Below, in pieces: positions 20,713 through 29,402 of a stretch of DNA of 52,137 nt. The notes under the pieces were generated by a model, which saw only the letters and a list, made by a program, of their open reading frames with translations, was not told the DNA's origin and searched no databases. The translations under genes and the position numbers were made by a program. This DNA comes from Clostridium sp. Lineage in GTDB: Bacteria > Bacteroidota > Bacteroidia > Bacteroidales > Muribaculaceae. The number at the start of each line of letters is the position of its first letter. The first letter of the stretch is position 1. Location of the stretch: assembly GCA_023663805.1 (NCBI GenBank), contig JAMPGR010000001.1, positions 99,623-151,759 on the forward strand, in the 5' to 3' direction.

Positions 20713-23700
20713 ATGAATTCCGGGTCGAAATATTTCAGGGCGATATTGGTTATGGCAGTACTGACGCTGATCGGCATCGGCCTGATCCCGACGCTCGACA
20801 CGTCGGTCGAACCCCGTCCGGTCCAGGGACGGACCCTGACGATATCCTACTCCTGGCCCGGCGCAGCGGCAAAGGTTGTCGAACAAAACGCGACTTCCGT
20901 AATCGAAGGACTCGTGTCGTCGGTCAGGGATGTTGCAGCGACTGAATCGCAGTCACGATTCGGCGGCGGAACCGTCTCGGTCGAACTGAAACCAGAGTCA
21001 GATGTCGCGGCAGTCAGATTCGAAATCGCCTCGCTGATTAGACAGACAGGGGGAAAACTCCCCGAAGGGATGTCCCAGCCGATTGTCTCGGGGGGTGAAA
21101 CCGTTGGCGAAGAGGATAGATATCGAACGGTTACACTGCTGACCTATCAGATAGCCGACACCCTGTCGACCAACGCCCTGCGCGAATATGTCCATAACCG
21201 TCTTGAGCCGAGGATACGACAGATCGATGGCATCACGGGAATCGAGATTAACGGAGCAACAGACCGCTACCTCGAAATCAGTTACGAGCCCGAGGCAATG
21301 GCCCGGTGGGGAATAACTTCGGAGCATTTGCGACAGGCTGTCGCGCTTTATCTCGGAGAGAAGTCAGCGGTTGGAGAGGTCGATGACTGCGGACACCGTA
21401 TGGCCGTATGGCTCGCGACCGACGGAATGGAGCGGGAACTCGGCCAAATCCCTGTCAAGCATAGCAGAGATGGAACGGCCATATATCTGAACAATCTGGC
21501 CCGATGCTCCTTCAAACTTAAGAATCCTGACCGATATTATCGAATTAACGGACTTAACACCCTCTATCTCAACCTGAAGGCAGAAGCCGGCAGTAATCTG
21601 ATCTCCCTGTCAGATCGTGTTCAGGATGAGATCGAATCAATCGGATCGGGAATTCTCTCCGGACCCTCTATGGAACTGACCTACGATTCGGCCGAACGTC
21701 AGCGCGAGGAACTCGGAAAACTGGTCGGACGGTCGGCTATGTCGCTGCTCGTTCTGCTACTGCTCGTTCTGATTGTCAGCCGGAGTTGGCGCTATCTGGC
21801 GGTTATCGCCGTGACACTCGCGGCTTCGCTGGCAGTTTCGGAGATCGGATGGTGTCTGTTCGATATCCGGCTCCATTTCTATTCTCTGGCAGGAATAACT
21901 GTTTCGCTCGGACTTGTGATTGATGCCTCGATTGTTATGACCGACCACTACCGGCGCTATCGCGACCGCGGCGCATATTTTGGGATTTTCGCCGCGCTGC
22001 TGACGACTATCGGCTCTCTGGTGCTGGTCTCGTTCATGCCTGATCATATCCGGAAAGACCTGATGGACTTCGCCCTGATCGTAATGATCAATCTGACCGC
22101 TGCGCTGATCGTGGCCTATTTTTTCGTGCCGCCTCTGGTCGAGGGGATAGAAAAAAGAGGTTCAACGGGTAACGAGACGACCATCAGGTCCGAAATGAAG
22201 CCTTACGCCTCCTATATCAACTGGTCGCGCAGACACCGATGGGTCGTAATCGCCGTGATGGTGCTGACTTTCGGACTTCCGATATTCGCTCTCCCTGACA
22301 ACTGGGATTTCCCCGGACGGAACACACTGTCGAAATGGCTCGGCGGAACCGTCACACTCTTTGCCGGGAATCTCGAAAAGGGGTCCGGATACGAAGAGAA
22401 GCCGGAACCACGGCTTCTTATCAGGGCTCGTCTTCCACAGGGGGGAACGGCCGCACAACTGAACGAAAAGGTCGTTCTGCTCGACCAATTCCTGAGAAGC
22501 CAGGCGGGGATAAAGCGATGGGTCACAAGCGTCGACCGCTACGGCGCGGAAATCGATGTCGAATTCACCCCCGAAGCACTCCGGTCGTCACTTCCCTACA
22601 CCGTCGAAAACCGCGTAATCGGGCGAATTATCGACATCGGCGGCGCGGACTGGGCCACTTCAGGAGTCAGCGAAAAAGGCTTCAGCAATGCTCTCGGCTT
22701 GTCATACCGAAGCAACAGCATCCTCCTTCGCGGATACAACTACGGGCGGCTCGAACGCCTGGCCCGAGCCCTATGCGACACACTGGCCCGAAACCCCCGC
22801 GTCTCAGACATCGTCGTCCAGTCGCCCGACATCTACCGCCGCTACGAGGAGGATGAGTTCCACGCCGTGTTCGACCGGGAACTGACCATGTCAGTCGATA
22901 TCGAACCACGAAGGATTCATTCGGCACTCAGGGATCTGGCCGGGGAACAGTCCGTCGGCACGATCGATGACGGAATGGAGCGGATCGAGGTTGTCGTCAG
23001 TCCGGCGACCCGCGACGGTTTCGATTTGTGGCGACTGGAGAATCTATATCTCCGTGTCGATTCGACCGACCTCCGGGCTGGAGCATTCCTGAACATCGAA
23101 AAACGGAAGGCGAACAATATAATCAACAAACGGAACCAGGAATATCGTTTGTCGGTCGATTTCAACGTCGTCGGGACCTACTCCTACACATCGAAATATC
23201 TCCGGCGGACCGTCGGGGCGTTCAATTCCCGCCTTCCGGCCGGGTTCAGGGCAGAGGTTGCCAACTACAACCACCACGAGGACACCGGCAGCCAGTACTG
23301 GCTCCTCGGTCTGGTTGTCATCGTCATCTATTTCATCTGCGGCATTCTCTTCGAGTCGTGGACGCGTCCGCTGGCGATTCTGTCGCTGGTTCCGGTCGCG
23401 TTCATCGGTGTCTTCGTCGCGTTCTGGCTGACTGGCCTAGCTTTCGGGACCGGAGGATTCGCTTCGCTGGTTCTACTTGCCGGCCTCGTTGTCAATTCTG
23501 CGATCTATATCCTCGCCGAATACGACCGGATTAACGGCGGCGGCGAACCGTCGACCGCGAACTATATTCTGGCATTCCGGCGCAAAATCGTGCCCGTTCT
23601 GCTGACTGTCGTGTCGACGGTCGCCGGGCTCCTCCCCTTCCTTTTCGACGATCCCGGGGAAAAATTCTGGTTTTCATTCGCGCTCGGTTCGATTGCCGGA

Positions 23701-23757
23701 CTGATATTCTCGCTGATCGCTCTGGTTTTCTGTCTTCCGGTCTTCCTCCGCCGCTGA
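20713..23757 (+). CDS. RND family efflux transporter permease 2
   Basis: A second complete RND protein of 1014 residues, clearly divergent from the first. It has TM1 (about 9-27), a periplasmic loop starting DTSVEPRPVQGRTLTISYSW, a TM block with LLVLLLLVLIV, TM4 SLGLVIDASIVMTDHYRRYR, and a final block with LLAGLVVNSAIYILAEYDR. Only one acidic residue remains at the usual TM4 proton site. Tandem RND genes with one adaptor suggest a heterotrimer like MdtBC, but the substrate is unknown. The cluster ends here; a 250-base AT-rich gap follows. Confidence 0.92.
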   Translation: MNSGSKYFRAILVMAVLTLIGIGLIPTLDTSVEPRPVQGRTLTISYSWPGAAAKVVEQNATSVIEGLVSSVRDVAATESQSRFGGGTVSVELKPESDVAAVRFEIASLIRQTGGKLPEGMSQPIVSGGETVGEEDRYRTVTLLTYQIADTLSTNALREYVHNRLEPRIRQIDGITGIEINGATDRYLEISYEPEAMARWGITSEHLRQAVALYLGEKSAVGEVDDCGHRMAVWLATDGMERELGQIPVKHSRDGTAIYLNNLARCSFKLKNPDRYYRINGLNTLYLNLKAEAGSNLISLSDRVQDEIESIGSGILSGPSMELTYDSAERQREELGKLVGRSAMSLLVLLLLVLIVSRSWRYLAVIAVTLAASLAVSEIGWCLFDIRLHFYSLAGITVSLGLVIDASIVMTDHYRRYRDRGAYFGIFAALLTTIGSLVLVSFMPDHIRKDLMDFALIVMINLTAALIVAYFFVPPLVEGIEKRGSTGNETTIRSEMKPYASYINWSRRHRWVVIAVMVLTFGLPIFALPDNWDFPGRNTLSKWLGGTVTLFAGNLEKGSGYEEKPEPRLLIRARLPQGGTAAQLNEKVVLLDQFLRSQAGIKRWVTSVDRYGAEIDVEFTPEALRSSLPYTVENRVIGRIIDIGGADWATSGVSEKGFSNALGLSYRSNSILLRGYNYGRLERLARALCDTLARNPRVSDIVVQSPDIYRRYEEDEFHAVFDRELTMSVDIEPRRIHSALRDLAGEQSVGTIDDGMERIEVVVSPATRDGFDLWRLENLYLRVDSTDLRAGAFLNIEKRKANNIINKRNQEYRLSVDFNVVGTYSYTSKYLRRTVGAFNSRLPAGFRAEVANYNHHEDTGSQYWLLGLVVIVIYFICGILFESWTRPLAILSLVPVAFIGVFVAFWLTGLAFGTGGFASLVLLAGLVVNSAIYILAEYDRINGGGEPSTANYILAFRRKIVPVLLTVVSTVAGLLPFLFDDPGEKFWFSFALGSIAGLIFSLIALVFCLPVFLRR

Positions 23758-24007
23758 ATTCCGCGAATTTTCGACATTTGGGCCAATTCCCAGTCCATAC
23801 CGCCAAATCATATCGACAAATACCGTCAGATTATCTACCCCCCCCCCATATTATAAACATATTTTAACACAATTACACCTTTTCAATATTTTAATTTTTA
23901 TAATTTTGCATCCGCGTTGTATTATTGTAATCTCTCCTGTCCATCTTCTCATAAGTTGCTGATTGAAAACAAAAATCTACATATTTTCATTCATTAATGT
24001 TTAATTT
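23758..24007. other. AT-rich intergenic region with a C10 tract, upstream of susC
   Basis: The 250 bases between the RND gene and susC have no gene. They hold an uninterrupted run of ten C at 23838-23847 inside very AT-rich DNA, and a promoter box at 23901-23908. There is no clear Rho-independent terminator for the RND operon. Confidence 0.6.
23901..23908 (+). promoter_or_regulatory. -7 box (TAATTTTG) of the susC promoter
   Basis: A good match to TAnnTTTG, 99 bases before the susC ATG, implying a leader of about 90 bases. No exact TTTG lies 20 bases upstream; the nearest is TTTTC at 23880-23884. Confidence 0.5.
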
Positions 24008-27000
24008 ATGACTAATACCAATCTCAAGAAACTATGTCTCTTGGTGGCTCTGACCGCGGGAATGCCGATGGTCAGTTACGCCGAACCGGCATCGGCACAG
24101 CCTGCGGCCACAGCCCCGGCAGAGACCGCTGATTGTACGGGTACGGTCGTCGACTCAGACGGCGAACCCCTGATCGGCGCAACAGTCCGCGTAGACGGCA
24201 CACAGAATGGAGCCGCGACAAACATCGACGGCGTATTCTCGCTAAAATCAGTCAAAATCGGATCGAAACTGACCGTCAGTTATGTCGGATACCAGCCCCA
24301 GACCGTTGTCTGGAAGGGCCAGCCGCTGACAATCTCGATGAAGGACGACTCGAACGTCCTCGACGAAGTTGTCGTTATGGGTTACGGCGTCGCGCAGAAA
24401 CGCTCTAAAGTTACGAACTCCGTTGCAAAAGTCGACGAAAAAGCACTGACCGTCGGTGTCAACGCCAACCCCGCCCAGGCCCTCGCAGGCGCCGTCTCGG
24501 GTGTCAAGGTCAACATCACCTCTGGCGACCCGAGCGCAACGCCTAACATCACCGTCCGAGGCGGAACAAACTGGGACGGCTCTGCATCGAACCCCCTCTA
24601 CGTCGTCGACGGACAGATCCGCGAGAGTCTCGCCGACATCAACCCGAACGATATCGAATCGATGGAAATCCTGAAAGACGCCGGAGCGACGGCCCTCTAC
24701 GGTGCGCGCGCTGCGAACGGTGTCATCCTGATTTCGACCAAGAAAGGCAAATCGGGCCAGGGGAACATAACGCTCAGCGTCAAATATGGTATCACCCACT
24801 ACGACAGCGGCTACGACATGGTCAATGCCCACGACTATATCTACTGGATGCGTAAGGCGGCCTACGCCACGGAAAATCCGAATCCGGCCGTTCCCGGAAC
24901 AACCTGGCTGAACGGCTTCTACAAGCACCTCGACAACGGCTCGCAGCCCTACTCCGTCGGCAAGACGACCATCACAGACCGCGACCTGTGGAATATCCTG
25001 ACACTGACCGACGAGAACAGTTATCTTCTCAACCACGGCTGGCAGACGATGCCCGACCCGCTGAACGATGTCCTCGGAACGAACACGACGATTCTCTACA
25101 AGGACACTGACGTTCCCAACTACAACATGCAGTCGTCGACAGCAACACAGGACTACAACCTCAGTTTCTCCGGCGCAAACGACCGCGGCAACTACTACTC
25201 GTCGCTCGGCTACTACAAGGCCGACGGTTCGCTTCCCGCGACCTACTACGAACGCTACAACTTCTCCTTCACCGGCGGCTACAAAATCTCGAACTGGCTG
25301 ACTTCGAATTCGGTGTTCAACTATACCCGCGCCAACTATGTCAACACCTCGAACAACCTCGCGACCGGATATCTCTACGGCCGAATCAACTCGATGCCGC
25401 GCACTCTGCGCCTCGAGAACGAAGAGGGTGAACGCCTCTATGCCGGCAGTCTTAATGGTGCATCATATAACCTCCACTATCAGCCCGAGAAATATGTACG
25501 CGACAACCAGCGCGACAAATTCCAGATGACCCAGTCGCTGACAGCGACAATCATCCCCGGCCTGACCCTGAAGGGAACAATGAGCTGGTATTACAACGAA
25601 CTCCGCAACAGCGCCTTCAACAAAAACATCCAGACCAACAACAGCGGTTCGATGAACACCTCCCACGCAACGAGCGAATCGTTCGACCGCTATTTCGACC
25701 AGACCTACAACATCGTCGCCAACTTCAACCGCACATTCGTCGAAAAGCACACGGTCAATGCGATGGTCGGTATGGAGTTCTACAAACGGACACGCAAAGG
25801 ATTCGATGCCGCCGGACAAGGAGCACCGACCGACGACTTCGCTGACCTTCAATACACGGCGATCGGCAACACACGCAGTATCGACTCCTGGAAATATCAG
25901 GAGGCAATCCTGTCGTACTTCGGTCGCGTCGAGTATGACTATATGGACAAATATCTCTTCGCCGCAACATTCCGCGAAGACGGCTACTCCCGCCTCCAGA
26001 ACAACCGCTGGGGATTCTTCCCGGGTGTGTCGGCCGGCTGGGTCTTCTCGAAAGAAAACTTCTGGGCCAACAACGAGAAACTGAACTTCATCAACTACGC
26101 GAAACTCCGCGGTTCGTTCGGTCTGAACGGTGTCGTCAACTCGAATATCATCGGCTACTACACCCTGCTCGGATCCTACTCACCCGCAACATACGCCGGC
26201 CTGACAGGCTTCCGAATCGGTAATCTACCGAACCTAAACCTGAAATGGGAACGTACGCGCACATTCGACCTCGGTCTGACATTCGGGTTCCTCAACAACC
26301 GCTTCAACCTCGACCTGGCCTACTACAACCGTCTGACGATGGACAAATATGCCAGCAAGGCTCTGCCGCGTACGACCGGCTTCTCATCCGTCACAACAAA
26401 CAACGGTTCGTTCCGCAACCAGGGTCTCGAAATCGACATCAATGCAACCCTGCTCCGCACCCACGACTTCACCTGGACTCTCGGTGCGAACCTGACCTAC
26501 AACCGCAACGTGGTCGTCGATCTCCCCTACAACGGCTTCGAACGTAACCGTCAGGACGCCGTTCAAGTCTATGACGGAACCGTCAACGCTGACGGCACAT
26601 ACGGAACGAAATATATCGGCGGTCTCCAGGAGGGTCAGGAACCTATGCACATCATCGGTTACAAGAAGGCCCGCATCCTCCAGTCATGGGACGACGTCAA
26701 CTCCCTCGGCAACTACGTCGACATCTCCCGCTCGGCTCTCTCTGCTGTTCCTATCTACGCAACCGATGAAGGTCTTGCCCGACTCAAGGCTCTCGGCCTC
26801 GACGGCGGCGCTGTCCGCCTTAGCCCCGGCGATGTAATCTGGCAGGACGCCAACGGCGACAATATGATTGACACTTATGACCGCTTCGACCTCGGCAATC
26901 GTCTCCCCCACTGGACCGGGGGCTTCAACACGACCCTGTCATGGAAAGGACTCTCGCTCTACGCCCGCTTCGACATGGGCTTCGATATGACCGTCTACGA

Positions 27001-27409
27001 CTCGTCGTTCACCTGGTGGATGGGCGGTGGACAGGGCACATACTCCTTCCCCGTCCAGGCTATGAGAGACACCTGGACTCCGGAGAACCCGAACGCCAAG
27101 TATCCCCGCTACGTGATTGCGTCGAACATGGGTACGAACGCTTACTTCCGCACATCAGACATCCTCGCTGAAAGCGGAGCATATCTCGCCTGCCGCGAAC
27201 TCTCGCTGAGTTACCAACTTCCGCAGTCGATCTGCAACAAGTTCCGCAGTCAGGGTCTGACTCTCTCCGTAACCGGCCAGAATCTCGGCTACCTGAAAAA
27301 ATGCACGCTCCCTCTGCCGGACAACACCCAGAACCTCACCTATGCTGACAACCAGGGTACATACAACCTCCCGCTGACCGTCATCTTCGGCCTGAATGTC
27401 ACATTCTGA
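24008..27409 (+). CDS. SusC-like TonB-dependent outer-membrane receptor
   Basis: The 1133-residue protein is the outer-membrane channel of a SusC/SusD uptake system. It has a signal peptide (to about residue 26, ...VSYA), then a carboxypeptidase-regulatory-like beta domain (43-115; CTGTVVDSDGEPLIGATVRV), a TonB-box region LDEVVVMGYG (118-127), a plug domain (about 130-240; VRGGTNWDGS, MEILKDAGATALYGARAANG), and a 22-strand barrel ending LPLTVIFGLNVTF with the usual terminal Phe. The next gene encodes its SusD partner. No glycan-degrading enzyme, sigma/anti-sigma pair or hybrid sensor lies beside it, so the substrate cannot be named. Confidence 0.95.
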   Translation: MTNTNLKKLCLLVALTAGMPMVSYAEPASAQPAATAPAETADCTGTVVDSDGEPLIGATVRVDGTQNGAATNIDGVFSLKSVKIGSKLTVSYVGYQPQTVVWKGQPLTISMKDDSNVLDEVVVMGYGVAQKRSKVTNSVAKVDEKALTVGVNANPAQALAGAVSGVKVNITSGDPSATPNITVRGGTNWDGSASNPLYVVDGQIRESLADINPNDIESMEILKDAGATALYGARAANGVILISTKKGKSGQGNITLSVKYGITHYDSGYDMVNAHDYIYWMRKAAYATENPNPAVPGTTWLNGFYKHLDNGSQPYSVGKTTITDRDLWNILTLTDENSYLLNHGWQTMPDPLNDVLGTNTTILYKDTDVPNYNMQSSTATQDYNLSFSGANDRGNYYSSLGYYKADGSLPATYYERYNFSFTGGYKISNWLTSNSVFNYTRANYVNTSNNLATGYLYGRINSMPRTLRLENEEGERLYAGSLNGASYNLHYQPEKYVRDNQRDKFQMTQSLTATIIPGLTLKGTMSWYYNELRNSAFNKNIQTNNSGSMNTSHATSESFDRYFDQTYNIVANFNRTFVEKHTVNAMVGMEFYKRTRKGFDAAGQGAPTDDFADLQYTAIGNTRSIDSWKYQEAILSYFGRVEYDYMDKYLFAATFREDGYSRLQNNRWGFFPGVSAGWVFSKENFWANNEKLNFINYAKLRGSFGLNGVVNSNIIGYYTLLGSYSPATYAGLTGFRIGNLPNLNLKWERTRTFDLGLTFGFLNNRFNLDLAYYNRLTMDKYASKALPRTTGFSSVTTNNGSFRNQGLEIDINATLLRTHDFTWTLGANLTYNRNVVVDLPYNGFERNRQDAVQVYDGTVNADGTYGTKYIGGLQEGQEPMHIIGYKKARILQSWDDVNSLGNYVDISRSALSAVPIYATDEGLARLKALGLDGGAVRLSPGDVIWQDANGDNMIDTYDRFDLGNRLPHWTGGFNTTLSWKGLSLYARFDMGFDMTVYDSSFTWWMGGGQGTYSFPVQAMRDTWTPENPNAKYPRYVIASNMGTNAYFRTSDILAESGAYLACRELSLSYQLPQSICNKFRSQGLTLSVTGQNLGYLKKCTLPLPDNTQNLTYADNQGTYNLPLTVIFGLNVTF

Positions 27410-27435
27410 TAACCCCCTCTACAATTCAAAAAGAA

Positions 27436-29289
27436 ATGAATAAGAAAATTCTATCGATATTCGCCTCGGCGGCGGTACTCGGCGGCGCACTCGGTCTGAC
27501 TTCCTGCGCCGACGATCTCGACCTGTCGAACCCCGATATGTACGACTCCCAGAACTTCTGGCGTTCCGAGGCCAACTTCACCGGCAACCTCGTTGCCCTG
27601 ATGGCGCAGTGGCGCTCGAACTACGACCAGATGGTCATGTTCCAGGCCGGCGAACTCCGAACGGACTACTACTGGCCCAACGGCGGAACCGACGGCACGG
27701 GCCTGCGTAATACCGAGTTCATACGTAACCAGTATGATGCCGTCAACTACCAGTTCGACAACTTCGCCAATATCTACGGTATGGTCTCGAACTGCAACAC
27801 ATTCCTTTACTACGACGAACTGCGCGGCGACATTCTCGACACCAATTGCCGCGAGTATCTCCGCGGTATGATATACGGCATGCGCGCATGGTGTTTCTTC
27901 CAGCTCCACAAGATGTACGGAACTGCTCCTCTGCGTATCACAGCCGATGTCATCCTCGGAAACTACGACGAGGTGACGCTCCGTATGCCGCGCAGCACCG
28001 CCGAAGAACTCCTTGACCAGATCAAGAAGGATATCGACGCCTCGCTGACCCACTTCAACAACGCCGGCAACTACACCAACTCCCTATATTCAGGCAACCG
28101 AAAGACAAACTTCTGGACGAAGGCCGCTACCGAAATGCTCGCCGGCGAGACCTATCTCTGGAGCGGCAAGGTATCGACACTCGACCACAAGGCAACCGGC
28201 GCGACCGACGTCGCTAAGGCGAAGACCTACTTCGAAAATGTCATCAACAACTATGGCTTCCAGTTGATGCCGACCTACGATGCCGCCATCAACACCAATG
28301 CCGGAAACACCGAGACAATCTTCGCGACATACTACAACAAGGATGAAGCGACAACAAACTGGTTCAACTATATCATGTATGACGTCACAACCGGCGGTTC
28401 CCCCGGCAACTTCTGGAGTGCTGTCGGCGAAGACGGAGTTACTCCGAGTACTACAGCCCAGCGTCTTACATGGATCTACAATCCGGCTACCGGAACCCGC
28501 ACCCGGACCCAGTTCTACCTGACCCGCATGCAGGGCCAGCAGCACTACGCCGTCCGCAACGCCTTCTACCGCCAGTTCGACAAGGAGGACAGCCGTATCG
28601 ACATCTTCATGCCAATCTACCTGATCACTCCCGAACAGGATTCGCTCAATGTCCAGTATGTCGAAAACTTCAACCCCGACGACTATATCCTCGCCGGTTG
28701 CTATGTCCGGAAATACCACGGCTCGATGGGTGACCAGGGCGTCATGGTCGGCACGAACTTCATGCAGTACTACCGTCTGGCTCTCGCCTATATGTATCTC
28801 GCCGAAATCGCGAACTACGAAGGCGATAACGCGACCGTAGTGAAATATATCAACGAGATCCGCAAACGCGCCTACGGAGATAACTGGGACGAATCGAAGT
28901 TCGGATACAAGGCCGGTTCATTCCTCGACAACGAGATCGCTATCCTCCAGGAGAAGGCCAAAGAGTTCTTCCAGGAGGGTCAGCGCTGGTGGGATCTTCG
29001 CCGTATGACCGCTGTCAAGGACGGTCAGGACAAGGATCACCTCGTGTTCCGCAAGGAAGCCTGCATCGGCCACGGCCTCGATCTTGCCGCACACCCGAAC
29101 TGGTATGAGGTAACGCCGACCTATACGACACTCGGCCGCTACACAATCGATACAGATTCTGCTCTGCTGAACTACGACACACAGAAGCACATCGTGCTCT
29201 GGCCGGTTAACCAGAGCACACTCCAGGCCGACGATGCCCTGACCCAGACACCGGGCTATTCCGACGATATCCCTTGGATCGAAAACTGA
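27436..29289 (+). CDS. SusD-like surface nutrient-binding lipoprotein
   Basis: The 617-residue protein is the ligand-capturing lid of the SusCD pair. It has a lipoprotein signal ending at Cys24 (LTSC) followed by ADDLDLSNPD, then the tetratricopeptide-rich SusD/RagB fold: YGMRAWCFFQLHKMYGTAPLR (about 145-165) is the conserved helix, LAYMYLAEIANYEG and EFFQEGQRWWDLRRM (about 510-525) mark the C-terminal RagB/SusD domain. It lies 26 bases after susC and is followed by a strong terminator, so the operon is just these two genes. Confidence 0.95.
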   Translation: MNKKILSIFASAAVLGGALGLTSCADDLDLSNPDMYDSQNFWRSEANFTGNLVALMAQWRSNYDQMVMFQAGELRTDYYWPNGGTDGTGLRNTEFIRNQYDAVNYQFDNFANIYGMVSNCNTFLYYDELRGDILDTNCREYLRGMIYGMRAWCFFQLHKMYGTAPLRITADVILGNYDEVTLRMPRSTAEELLDQIKKDIDASLTHFNNAGNYTNSLYSGNRKTNFWTKAATEMLAGETYLWSGKVSTLDHKATGATDVAKAKTYFENVINNYGFQLMPTYDAAINTNAGNTETIFATYYNKDEATTNWFNYIMYDVTTGGSPGNFWSAVGEDGVTPSTTAQRLTWIYNPATGTRTRTQFYLTRMQGQQHYAVRNAFYRQFDKEDSRIDIFMPIYLITPEQDSLNVQYVENFNPDDYILAGCYVRKYHGSMGDQGVMVGTNFMQYYRLALAYMYLAEIANYEGDNATVVKYINEIRKRAYGDNWDESKFGYKAGSFLDNEIAILQEKAKEFFQEGQRWWDLRRMTAVKDGQDKDHLVFRKEACIGHGLDLAAHPNWYEVTPTYTTLGRYTIDTDSALLNYDTQKHIVLWPVNQSTLQADDALTQTPGYSDDIPWIEN

Positions 29290-29312
29290 TAATATAATTG
29301 CATTCAACTTCG

Positions 29313-29357
29313 GCGTCACCGTTCTCTGAGACAGAGGGCGGTGACGCTTCGTTTTTT
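29313..29357 (+). terminator. Rho-independent terminator after susD
   Basis: Nine-base perfect arms (29313-29321 and 29339-29347) with a further CTCT/AGAG pairing inside, followed by TTCGTTTTTTG. It closes the susCD operon. Confidence 0.88.
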
Positions 29358-29385
29358 GTTTTATAAGTTTTATTTGTTACCTTTG
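29355..29385 (+). promoter_or_regulatory. Promoter of the AAA-ATPase/PD-(D/E)XK gene
   Basis: TTTG (29355-29358), a 19-base spacer and TACCTTTG (29378-29385), 17 bases before the ATG at 29403. The -33 box overlaps the T run of the susD terminator. Confidence 0.65.
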
Positions 29386-29402
29386 CAACAAAACAGCAGA
29401 TT

